Source of the DNA: Minisyncoccota bacterium
GTDB taxonomy: Bacteria; Patescibacteriota; Minisyncoccia; UBA6257; 2-01-FULL-56-20
Assembly (NCBI GenBank): GCA_031291905.1
Contig: JARLIC010000137.1
Span: 1-51,761 of the forward strand
DNA: 51,761 nt
Reading direction: 5' to 3'
This document shows positions 26,164 through 34,467 of the stretch, piece by piece. The notes beneath the pieces were generated by a model. That model searched no databases. It had not been told where the DNA came from and saw nothing but the letters and a program-made list of their open reading frames with translations. The number at the start of each line of letters is the position of its first letter. The first letter of the stretch is position 1. The position numbers and the translations under genes are program-made.

Positions 26164-26832
26164 TTGCACTATCACCTAGAAATCATCATGCCGCCGGTCG
26201 ATGACATCAAAGCGGCGATCGAACAGGTCCTCAAGCCGTTCGACGAGAATGGCGAGAATGAAGACGGGAACCGCAGCAATCACGCATTCTGGGATTTCTA
26301 CGTCATCGGCGGCCGATTCGCTGGGGTGAAACTGGAGGCGATGTTCGACGCGGATCGACTGAGGGCGTTCAACACCGAACTGGCAAACCAGAAAGTCACG
26401 GTCAGAGGCGTTCAGTTCGGGAAACAGGAGCTGGCACCGTCCAGTCAGATTCCGATGGTTGACGCTCTCTGGTGCGAGTCGTTCCCTGAATCGCCGATCA
26501 AGGTTTGCCCGATGTTCCGGCACTACAACGACCAGCACGAGGACAGCAACGGATTTCCCGACATCATGCGTCTCGGCGACGTTCCGGCATCGCTGAAGGC
26601 ATTCCGCGTCATCGTGGCAGGGCCGAATCATAGAGGTGAACTGGAAGCCACCTACATGATCCAAGGCGACATGTGGAACGGCGTCAGTTGGGTTGATACC
26701 CGATGGGATGGGCTGGTCCGCTCGACGGTCGACGCGCTGCGAGAAAAGCTTGGCGACTACAAGCCAGAGTACGCGGCTAGGAACACGCCGAACGATGATT
26801 GGCTGGCCGTGACCGTCGATTACCACTCGTGA
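26164..26832 (+). CDS. Hypothetical protein
   Basis: 222 aa; FWDFYVIGGRFAGV; TTG start. Confidence 0.7.
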   Translation: MHYHLEIIMPPVDDIKAAIEQVLKPFDENGENEDGNRSNHAFWDFYVIGGRFAGVKLEAMFDADRLRAFNTELANQKVTVRGVQFGKQELAPSSQIPMVDALWCESFPESPIKVCPMFRHYNDQHEDSNGFPDIMRLGDVPASLKAFRVIVAGPNHRGELEATYMIQGDMWNGVSWVDTRWDGLVRSTVDALREKLGDYKPEYAARNTPNDDWLAVTVDYHS

Positions 26833-26911
26833 TTCGTTGCGTCTCACCCACGATACGCTGAGCGTCCAGCGTATCACCAAACCGGGAATCTGATACACAA
26901 GGAACCTTCTC

Positions 26912-27643
26912 ATGCTTGCTCTAACCGAACGCCGTCGCCCCGAAACCCTTTCCAAGATCGTCGGCCAGTCATTCGCGGTCATGAGCCTGACCGATTTCGT
27001 CGATCAACCCTATCCCCAAGCGTTCCTGTTCTCCGGTTCGACCGGCGTTGGCAAGACGACGGCCGCGCTGGCTCTGGTCAAGGAACTCGGGATCAACGAC
27101 CAGAATTTCATCCACATCAAGTCGGGCGAGATGGACGCGGAGTCGGTCAAGTCGGCTCTCGACCTGTGCCGATTCGTCGGCCTGGGCAACGGTTGGAAGT
27201 TGATCTTGTGCGACGAAGCGGACTTAATGTCGACGAAAGCCCGGTCACTCTGGCTCTCGGCTCTCGAAGCCTTGCAGTCGGGCGAGTACGGCAAGACTGT
27301 GATCGTCTTCACGACCAACGATCCCGGCCGGTTCGACGCACGGTTCCGGGATCGATGCGAACATCTGGAATTCGAGAGCGAGGCCAAGGCACTCTATCTG
27401 GACGCGGAAGGACTCTTGGCTGACCTCTGGTGGTCCGAGGGGCTAGCCGGTGTGCCGCCCGCTCTGGATGCGATCAGGGGGCTTGTGGTGGACGGTGCGA
27501 TATCCTTTCGTCGTCTGGTTCGGTTCGTCGAGAGCGAGTCACGTCGTCCTCGCGACTTGGCTGGGGCTCGACTGGCGAAGATCGCGGCGAGTAAGCCGGT
27601 TGCGAGCGTTGCGAAACCCGTTTCGTCTTGCGTTTTGCTCTGA
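26912..27643 (+). CDS. AAA+ ATPase, clamp-loader-like
   Basis: GSTGVGKTT Walker A, LILCDEADLMS Walker B, FTTND sensor 1, RFRDRCEHLEF Arg-finger-like. Confidence 0.8.
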   Translation: MLALTERRRPETLSKIVGQSFAVMSLTDFVDQPYPQAFLFSGSTGVGKTTAALALVKELGINDQNFIHIKSGEMDAESVKSALDLCRFVGLGNGWKLILCDEADLMSTKARSLWLSALEALQSGEYGKTVIVFTTNDPGRFDARFRDRCEHLEFESEAKALYLDAEGLLADLWWSEGLAGVPPALDAIRGLVVDGAISFRRLVRFVESESRRPRDLAGARLAKIAASKPVASVAKPVSSCVLL

Positions 27644-27652
27644 GGAGAAGCC

Positions 27653-27931
27653 ATGAAAACGATTTGTGGAATCAACATCAAGCTTGAGAACGGGATTCGC
27701 TACTTGGCATCGTGCCGCGAAGTTATCGATTGCGGCGAACGAACAGGGTACTACGAGGTTGCCATACGTGCTGTGTCCGCCAAGGGAAAGCGAATCGGAC
27801 GGTGGGAGGCCACGCACGACGGGTTGACTCGGAGTCGGGCTGAGCAGTTCGTGGTCGAGTTCAATGGGCCTAGTGGGTCGCCTATCGTCTGGCAAGAGAG
27901 CGAAGAACCTTTGTTCGCCTGTATGTCTTAA
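27653..27931 (+). CDS. Hypothetical protein
   Basis: TGAGGAGAAGCCATG leader. Confidence 0.65.
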   Translation: MKTICGINIKLENGIRYLASCREVIDCGERTGYYEVAIRAVSAKGKRIGRWEATHDGLTRSRAEQFVVEFNGPSGSPIVWQESEEPLFACMS

Positions 27932-27942
27932 GGAGCCAATAT

Positions 27943-28263
27943 ATGATTTCTGTGATCTGCCACACAAACCTAGACCTATCTTTCGAGCGATGGCCGGACA
28001 AGCTTCCAGCCGTTCCGAGGGTCGGGGATACGATTCAATCCAAGACCATACATGGAGATTTTCGGCTATCGCTTCAAGTCATCTCCGTGCGGTGGGACTA
28101 TTTCCCGTCGTATGACGACTATATGCCACGCATTGAACTGCACATGACGGAGTTTCAAAAGCGGTTGCCAGGAAGGCGAGAAGGAGCGGAGACCGGTTCA
28201 ATCACGGCGTTCTACGAATGGTATGCGCCGCTAGTCGGCCGAACAGTCTCGTCATTTATTTGA
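27943..28263 (+). CDS. Hypothetical protein
   Basis: aaggagcc leader. Confidence 0.65.
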   Translation: MISVICHTNLDLSFERWPDKLPAVPRVGDTIQSKTIHGDFRLSLQVISVRWDYFPSYDDYMPRIELHMTEFQKRLPGRREGAETGSITAFYEWYAPLVGRTVSSFI

Positions 28264-28272
28264 GGAGAAGCC

Positions 28273-28473
28273 ATGAAACGCATCACATGGAAATGCAACA
28301 GCGAAAGCCTCGCATCTGATTGCGGCCGGTTTACGATTCACTTGGTACACCTGGCCCCGGGTCATCCTGGCTGCTGGATACTCAAGGATTTGCAAACCGA
28401 GAAGAAATACCCACGTCGATCGGAGAAGGAAGCCAAGACGATGGCGCGAGCCATCCTGAACAGCAAACACTGA
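28273..28473 (+). CDS. Hypothetical protein
   Basis: TGAGGAGAAGCCATG leader. Confidence 0.6.
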   Translation: MKRITWKCNSESLASDCGRFTIHLVHLAPGHPGCWILKDLQTEKKYPRRSEKEAKTMARAILNSKH

Positions 28474-28483
28474 GGAGAAAGCC

Positions 28484-28831
28484 ATGCAGCCCCTAACCAA
28501 GTACCTCGTTAAAGAATTCGAGCCCGGCGACAGCCAGGATTTCAAGATCCACCTTGTCGACGACTACGCTGAGTCTAGCGAATCGACAATCTGGCACTGG
28601 ATCAAACGCGCTGCGCGATCAGGTCTTGAAATTTACGTCGAGTTTGTCGAGTCGCCGATTCTCCGGATGCCTGGCCAGCATCCCTATAAGGAATACCTCG
28701 TGATTGACAACCGGGAAGGCAAACGGGCAAAATCGCTCGTGTGGGTCGACGATCTTGAGCCGTGGATCGACCTAGCCAACAGCGAAGACGTGGCGATCCA
28801 TCCCCTTACCTGCGTTCTCGACCTTTCCTGA
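28484..28831 (+). CDS. Hypothetical protein
   Basis: TGAGGAGAAAGCCATG leader. Confidence 0.65.
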   Translation: MQPLTKYLVKEFEPGDSQDFKIHLVDDYAESSESTIWHWIKRAARSGLEIYVEFVESPILRMPGQHPYKEYLVIDNREGKRAKSLVWVDDLEPWIDLANSEDVAIHPLTCVLDLS

Positions 28832-28930
28832 GGACGTGAGTGCGACACGTTGCGTGGCTCCGCCACAGTGGATACAATAGTCCACTCGTGGCGAGACCAC
28901 AGGCGAATTTAAAGCGATCTGGGCAGCATT

Positions 28931-29500
28931 ATGGCCGACAACCCGAACAAGCCATCCACCGAAGAGATCAGAGAAAGGCTGCAAAAATCGGCCAGCGAAT
29001 CTCAAGGCAGCGTGGGAAAACAAACGATCCGCAGTCGCCGAAAAAACACATGGACAGACGAGCAGACAGCGATCCTCGGAACAATGCCGGACTACAAGGT
29101 TGCCGCAAAGCTTGGGCTCACTGTGAGCGTCGTCTACAACCGACGCTGCAAGATGCGCATACCGACGTGCTGGAACGATAAGGCTTATAGCGGGGATGCC
29201 CCGGCCGACTCGGACTGGACTCAGGAAGAGGACGACCTCCTGGGGACCCACAGGGATCACGTCATAGCTGGCAAACTTGGCCGGTCATTGGGCGACGTCC
29301 AAAAACGACGTGCGTCACTAGGAATACCAGGCTACGATAAGCCAGTCGAGCGGCCAGTGCATGAATCCGTTAGTCAAGACGCCAGGGTCGCACTGGATAG
29401 GATCATTGAACTCGTTGAGGAGATCAAGGATCGATCCGAAGCGATCGAGTATGCGGCGAAAGCAGTCGTCGACTACCTCGAATCCCAAAGCGATCACTGA
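28931..29500 (+). CDS. Protein with two SANT/Myb-like HTH repeats
   Basis: WTDEQTAILGTMPDYKVAAKLGLTVSVVYNRRCKMRI and WTQEEDDLLGTHRDHVIAGKLGRSLGDVQKRRASLGI. Confidence 0.65.
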   Translation: MADNPNKPSTEEIRERLQKSASESQGSVGKQTIRSRRKNTWTDEQTAILGTMPDYKVAAKLGLTVSVVYNRRCKMRIPTCWNDKAYSGDAPADSDWTQEEDDLLGTHRDHVIAGKLGRSLGDVQKRRASLGIPGYDKPVERPVHESVSQDARVALDRIIELVEEIKDRSEAIEYAAKAVVDYLESQSDH

Positions 29501-29529
29501 GACCGCGTTGGCCAACCTTGGCCTCAATC

Positions 29530-29551
29530 GCCCCGCTAGCCGGGGCTTTTT
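29530..29551 (+). terminator. Rho-independent terminator
   Basis: GCCCCG-ctagc-CGGGGC then TTTTT. Confidence 0.85.
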
Positions 29552-29564
29552 CATGCGCGGAACC

Positions 29565-29620
29565 AAATCTCTTGCTTGCTAGGTTTTTCTCTTGCTATTT
29601 GGTCTTGATGACGATATAAT
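29565..29620 (+). promoter_or_regulatory. Promoter with two motif copies
   Basis: AAATCTCTTGCTTGC and TTTTTCTCTTGCTATTTGG; TTGCTA (29592-29597), 17-nt spacer, TATAAT (29615-29620). Confidence 0.75.
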
Positions 29621-29662
29621 TCGGCAGTGGAGACGAGAGCAACGCAAGCCAAGGGGAATGAG

Positions 29663-30067
29663 ATGAAATTCACCATGTACTACAGGACGAGCCCTGGGGC
29701 CAACAAGACTAACGCCCGCGAAGGCGAATTCAACAGCATGGAAGACGCCAGGGCGATGGCCCTGAAAGCGATCAAGGCGAAGTATCCCGATGGCGTGTTG
29801 CTCAACGTGGTCGAGTCGTCGCAGGCTGTTGAGCTGGTCGACTTGGACCGGGTCTTTAGCTTCTATTACAGGAAGGACACGCGGGGCGAGGTTAGCATCG
29901 GCCGGGCGGTTGGCGACAGCAAGGATGAAGCCGCCAAGGAAGCGACTAAAGCTGTCAAGACCGCCTATCCCGCTGGCTCTGTCTTGAAGGTCTTCTTGGC
30001 CAAGAACTCGCCGACGCTGGCCAAGAACGCACATGGCGTTGAGTGTGCCCCATCGCTGGTCTACTGA
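29663..30067 (+). CDS. Hypothetical protein
   Basis: First ORF after promoter; SD aagggg. Confidence 0.7.
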   Translation: MKFTMYYRTSPGANKTNAREGEFNSMEDARAMALKAIKAKYPDGVLLNVVESSQAVELVDLDRVFSFYYRKDTRGEVSIGRAVGDSKDEAAKEATKAVKTAYPAGSVLKVFLAKNSPTLAKNAHGVECAPSLVY

Positions 30068-30078
30068 GGGGAAATGCA

Positions 30079-30618
30079 ATGTCGCTTGATTTGGAACAAG
30101 CCGCCGACATCCTGAGACGCAATCGATATCTCGGGATAGGAGACTGGTCGTACGATGGGTGCAGCGTCGTGGCGGAGGGCGTAGGCGTGCTATTTGACAG
30201 CCACGCGATCAAAAGGGCTAACGGCTATCTTGGAAGCGATCCCGAGTATCTGGCGAGCCTGGGAGGCGTGCCCGTGCTGAATGAGGAGGTTGAGAGCAGT
30301 CCGCATGGACAAGGACTTGTTGACAGCCTTGAACGGCTCAAGATGTTCCTTATCGAGAAGCACGAGTTTGACCATGCGGCAACGATAGTTAAAGCCAAAA
30401 ACTGCGCCAAGAACGTCATCGCTGAGTCAAAGGCTTCCGCCATCCCTTCCGCCGACGAAGCCCTGGCGATCATCAATGAGAACAACCACAACGGGCTCAA
30501 GTACAAGTTGTTCGTATCTAACGCCGGAACCACAGATCCCAGGAATGCCGCTTATGTTCTGCCTTATGAGGAGTTCATCGGCACCGCAATGTTCTACAAA
30601 GCCAAGAAAGCCAACTGA
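30079..30618 (+). CDS. Hypothetical protein
   Basis: SD gagggg; 179 aa. Confidence 0.7.
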   Translation: MSLDLEQAADILRRNRYLGIGDWSYDGCSVVAEGVGVLFDSHAIKRANGYLGSDPEYLASLGGVPVLNEEVESSPHGQGLVDSLERLKMFLIEKHEFDHAATIVKAKNCAKNVIAESKASAIPSADEALAIINENNHNGLKYKLFVSNAGTTDPRNAAYVLPYEEFIGTAMFYKAKKAN

Positions 30619-30642
30619 GCCCCGGTTTCACAGGGAGGAACG

Positions 30643-30837
30643 ATGTTCAAGCGATGGATCGCAGGTTTCGCGACGTTTCTATTTTGCACGACGGCCGCCG
30701 GATGCGAGATCACGGCTTCGGCGCTCGTGCAGCAGGAGTGGAATACTGACCCCCGCGTTTTTACGAAGCCGGACGGCCTGGCGAAGGCGGAGGTCAAGGT
30801 TACAAGGTTGGTTGGGAAGGACAAGGTTAAGAAGTGA
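30643..30837 (+). CDS. Small predicted lipoprotein
   Basis: Signal-like N-term and lipobox-like TTAAGC. Confidence 0.55.
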   Translation: MFKRWIAGFATFLFCTTAAGCEITASALVQQEWNTDPRVFTKPDGLAKAEVKVTRLVGKDKVKK

Positions 30838-31265
30838 GTAATCTTGAAGAGGGCGATTCTTGCCCAGACAATTGCGGCGGGAAGATTCATTATCAAGTCG
30901 AGAACTGCTATTGCCACATCAGCCCGCCTTGCAGTGCATGCACTGACGCTTTGGCGACGTGCGATAGATGCGGATGGAAGGAGCCAGAGGGCAAATCTAT
31001 GCCAAATGGCGATTTTGTGGCACTAGCGCCGGGCCTCTGGACTTGGATCTCACACAAGAAGCCATCACAAGACCTCGGAGACGGGAAACGGATCTTCGAT
31101 TACGACTACGATTCGTCATCAGGATCAACCATGGTCTATCGAGGGCGATACGAAGGCAACGTGACGGCCAAGGACATCATTGAGGCACTTGGGGATGGAT
31201 CATTCGGCCATCGTGGGCCGATCCTTCGCAACGGCCATTTCACCTACACAAAGATCACTGACTGA
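30834..31265 (+). CDS. Zinc-binding hypothetical protein
   Basis: CPDNCGG...CSACTDALATCDRCGW. Confidence 0.65.
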   Translation: MSNLEEGDSCPDNCGGKIHYQVENCYCHISPPCSACTDALATCDRCGWKEPEGKSMPNGDFVALAPGLWTWISHKKPSQDLGDGKRIFDYDYDSSSGSTMVYRGRYEGNVTAKDIIEALGDGSFGHRGPILRNGHFTYTKITD

Positions 31266-31284
31266 TCGGGAAGGATGCGAAGAA

Positions 31285-31596
31285 ATGAGCGAGCAACTCA
31301 GGACTTGCCCAGAATGCCATAGCGCCTACCCGAAAGTACGGGTTGTGACATGGAATGACGTCAACCATCGCACATGCTGCGGACTTTGCGGATACAGCGT
31401 TTCAAAACAGAGCACCAAGGAGGCGGCGATTGCGGTTTGGAACCAGCGTCCGCACTACCCTCAAACCGCCGCCATTCTTGAGGGGATCGCAGCAGCGATC
31501 AAGAGTGGCCGCTCGACGAGCATGTTCGGTCAATCGGTGTGCGTCGTCGCCGTTTCCGACCGCGAAGCATTCTTGAGAGAGCAGGGGTTTTTATGA
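31285..31596 (+). CDS. Lar-like zinc protein
   Basis: CPECHSAYPKVRVV...CCGLCGYSV..STKEAAIAVWNQRP. Confidence 0.65.
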   Translation: MSEQLRTCPECHSAYPKVRVVTWNDVNHRTCCGLCGYSVSKQSTKEAAIAVWNQRPHYPQTAAILEGIAAAIKSGRSTSMFGQSVCVVAVSDREAFLREQGFL

Positions 31597-32150
31597 GCGA
31601 CCACGACGACGACCGAAGCCTGGTCGAGTGCGCTATCGGGATCGCTTCCGAGGCTCACGCACGCGAGTGGCGCAAGGGCAAGAACGGCTTGCCGTACATG
31701 GTCCACATCTACGACATCATGCGGTTCGCTCGCAAGATCGGGATCCCGACTAGCGATACTGATGTTTACCAGGCTATCGCACTCCACGACACGGTTGAGA
31801 GCGGGCTGCCGATCGGCATCATCAAAACGCTTCTCCCTCAAATCGTTCCGGTCGTCGAGGAGCTGACGTTCCTTGGGACGCCGGAAGAGAAGCCGGATTA
31901 CCTGGCGTCGTTCGCCGGGAAATCGGTCGTCGCTCTTGTCGTCAAGGTAATGGATCGGATCTGCAACGTCTGGGATTTCTACGATGACGGCGACCGGGAG
32001 TACGCCCGAAAGTATCTACAGAAGGCGTCCGAGCTTTGGATGGCGGCCTATGCCCGACGAAGCGAAATCATTGATCGCTTTGGGCAAGCCGTCTGGGACA
32101 ACCTGTCCTGGGAATACGACCATGTGTCCAACATGACCGACGAGTACTGA
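31593..32150 (+). CDS. HD-domain protein, SpoT/MESH1-hydrolase-like
   Basis: PYMVHIYDIMRFA, AIALHDTVES, VVKVMDRICNVWDF. Confidence 0.7.
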   Translation: MSDHDDDRSLVECAIGIASEAHAREWRKGKNGLPYMVHIYDIMRFARKIGIPTSDTDVYQAIALHDTVESGLPIGIIKTLLPQIVPVVEELTFLGTPEEKPDYLASFAGKSVVALVVKVMDRICNVWDFYDDGDREYARKYLQKASELWMAAYARRSEIIDRFGQAVWDNLSWEYDHVSNMTDEY

Positions 32151-32157
32151 GAGGAGT

Positions 32158-32496
32158 TTGATATTGATTTCGACCGTCCGCCTAACCAACGCCCAGTCCA
32201 GCGAACGCCATAAGCACGGCTACAAGCTCGCGAGACTGGCGAACGCTGTATCGCACCACATTAGCGAGTTCGACGCCAAGGCGGCCGAGCTGAGGCCCTT
32301 CGCGAGCCGTGCCAACCACGCGATAGAGCAGTACAATAATGCGATCGCCGACGCGAACCAATTCCTGGCGTCGATCGGATACGACGGACTCCCGATCCCG
32401 ATGTTTCAAGTCGCGATTCCGGGGCAGATTGAGTACGATGATGCTATGCTTGACTACGCGTGCGAGCGGATGAGCGAACTTGGGATGGAGGATTAG
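32158..32496 (+). CDS. Hypothetical protein
   Basis: SD agaggag; TTG start. Confidence 0.6.
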   Translation: MILISTVRLTNAQSSERHKHGYKLARLANAVSHHISEFDAKAAELRPFASRANHAIEQYNNAIADANQFLASIGYDGLPIPMFQVAIPGQIEYDDAMLDYACERMSELGMED

Positions 32497-32501
32497 GACT
32501 A

Positions 32502-32768
32502 GTGTTCGGCGACATCCACGTAGAGTTTAAGTGCTCGCGATGCGGCGAGACTGAAAATGCCAAGGTTGACTACTGGATCTCGTGCGATGGATCGCCGCAA
32601 CTCATGATGGAGACAGGGGGGGGGGATCGGCTAGCGAGCGAAGGCTGGGCCTTCGAGGAGCGAGTGGGTAAATTCGAGCACTGGCAGACCCCGTTTGTCA
32701 GCCGATGCTATGATTGTTCGTGCCGGCTTCAAAGGATGAGAGCCGAGCTTGCGAAAAAGGAAGGCTGA
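32502..32768 (+). CDS. Zinc-binding hypothetical protein with in-frame G10 tract
   Basis: CSRCGETEN...CYDCSCRL; GGGGGGGGGG at 32616-32625. Confidence 0.55.
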   Translation: MFGDIHVEFKCSRCGETENAKVDYWISCDGSPQLMMETGGGDRLASEGWAFEERVGKFEHWQTPFVSRCYDCSCRLQRMRAELAKKEG

Positions 32769-32959
32769 CGATGACCTACGCCGTCGGCCATGGCACGCCT
32801 AACGCCGGCGCCGGCTTTAGCAACACAGGGCAACGGAGACACATGAATGCTGGCCACATTCCGTAAGTTTTGGAAATCGGTGATCAACGCGGTTGCGAAG
32901 CTGTTCTCTTCCAGGTCGCGCCGCAGCATTAAGAGCATTGAAGAGAGGGAGATCGAACG

Positions 32960-33277
32960 ATGGGGGCCACTGTGAACGAGAACATCAATTACGCAGCCGA
33001 GCTTCGCATGATCGCTGGAGCCTTGAGACGCAAGATTCAATGGCCGGAAGAAGCGGATATCCTCGAAGCCGCCGCTGCCGAGATCGAACGGCTGAAGCCC
33101 AAGGATCTGAGCGACCAAGAGATCGCCAACACATTAAACAATATAGAGCATGGCAATGTAGACGACTGGCGTCCCCATTTCGGCAATTTCAGCAGCAAGA
33201 ATCTTTATTGCTCGATCGATCGAATCGTTGCCAAAGCTATCGCCGAGAAACACTGGCGAGAGAAGAATACGTCATGA
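32960..33277 (+). CDS. Paralog family A protein
   Basis: MIAGALRRKIQWPEEADILEAAAAEIERLKPKDLSDQEIANTL matches the 2702 ORF. Confidence 0.7.
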   Translation: MGATVNENINYAAELRMIAGALRRKIQWPEEADILEAAAAEIERLKPKDLSDQEIANTLNNIEHGNVDDWRPHFGNFSSKNLYCSIDRIVAKAIAEKHWREKNTS

Positions 33278-33353
33278 CCAAATACGAATCCGGATTCCAA
33301 GGGTTTTATCGGGAACAAGTCGGGGAAGAACGTGGGGCCGAACTGGATGAAAG

Positions 33354-33593
33354 ATGAAGAAGGGAGTAGCGATGCTGATTAAGGCTGGAAAACACATGGT
33401 GAATCCTGATCGCGTGCTCATGATCGGCGATGCGTCTTACTCGAATGCAGACCAAAACAAGATCGAAGGCGTACGCCACGGTCTTGAGGTCATGTTCGAG
33501 GGCGGAAAGAGGCTGTCATGGGGAACGAGCGAATCGACGGAATCCTTCGCTGAAAGGGTTACGCGGTCGAAAGAACGCGAACAGGGATACTAG
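33354..33593 (+). CDS. Hypothetical protein
   Basis: Coherent ORF. Confidence 0.55.
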   Translation: MKKGVAMLIKAGKHMVNPDRVLMIGDASYSNADQNKIEGVRHGLEVMFEGGKRLSWGTSESTESFAERVTRSKEREQGY

Positions 33594-33625
33594 GAGGCGA
33601 CATGGGTTAAATCCATTTCTGGCAG

Positions 33626-33973
33626 ATGACGGACGACTATGACAATTGCCCCCAATGCGGATACTTCGGTTTCCCTGACTGGTTTCATGGTGAAGCCGAG
33701 TTGTATTTTTGCGACGTCTGTAATCAGTCGTACGAAGTCGTCAGGATGGACGAAGAGGAACTTGATGATGAGGGGGAGTGGCAATGTGGACTAAAAAGCT
33801 TACGATCTTCACCGGGACTGCATGGTGCGGTCCACCTGAAAACAGGACTCGTTGCGGTGGATGCAATAGCAGTTATTTTATTTGCGATGAAGAGCGGAAC
33901 TTCTCTTGCGAGAATTGCGGAAGCCCGTTTCACGTCGAAACACCAGAGTATATCGAACGTATGTACAAGCTGA
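33626..33973 (+). CDS. Zinc-binding hypothetical; 3' part overlaps next ORF
   Basis: CPQCGYFGFPDWFHGEAELYFCDVCNQSYE; second half looks non-authentic. Confidence 0.45.
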   Translation: MTDDYDNCPQCGYFGFPDWFHGEAELYFCDVCNQSYEVVRMDEEELDDEGEWQCGLKSLRSSPGLHGAVHLKTGLVAVDAIAVILFAMKSGTSLARIAEARFTSKHQSISNVCTS

Positions 33974-34062
33974 CCGTCTATCTTAATGAGGATGAGCCGA
34001 TCATCGGCCCTGTGATCTATGAACGTATCAAGCGGGACAGGCGACTAGCACTAGAGGACTGA
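33784..34062 (+). CDS. Zinc-binding hypothetical protein
   Basis: CGGCNSSYFICDEERNFSCENCGSPFHV. Confidence 0.6.
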   Translation: MWTKKLTIFTGTAWCGPPENRTRCGGCNSSYFICDEERNFSCENCGSPFHVETPEYIERMYKLTVYLNEDEPIIGPVIYERIKRDRRLALED

Positions 34063-34071
34063 GGAGATGCC

Positions 34072-34467
34072 ATGACCAACGACGATCAAGTGAAACTCGC
34101 CCAAGACATCCTGGACGAGACGGTCGGAGCCGCTGGACTGACCAACGACCAACTCGCCATTCTCGGGTGGGACGTTCACAAGTTCGGATACTACGGCAGG
34201 CCAACAGCCGACGAGAACAGGGACAAGGCCATAGATATTATTCGGATGGCCGAAAACGCAGCAGCGAACGCCGATGAGCATAATCGCAAGATCACTGATT
34301 CAGAATATCAAGACAGCGTCATTGCTCGCTTGGAAAACACGTCCGATGCATTGTGGGACGACGAGCCGTGCAATCGCAATCACCTGTTCGCGATGAGCGA
34401 TGCATTGGAACTGCTCAAAGCCCTGTGTCCGAGGCCGACCACGAACGATAACGAGGGCAATCTATGA
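34072..34467 (+). CDS. Hypothetical protein
   Basis: TGAGGAGATGCCATG leader. Confidence 0.65.
   Translation: MTNDDQVKLAQDILDETVGAAGLTNDQLAILGWDVHKFGYYGRPTADENRDKAIDIIRMAENAAANADEHNRKITDSEYQDSVIARLENTSDALWDDEPCNRNHLFAMSDALELLKALCPRPTTNDNEGNL

Noticed and set aside
26176-26982. 268-aa antisense ORF
   Set aside because: Antisense to a better-supported + strand ORF; Arg/Val/His-rich composition typical of a spurious frame.
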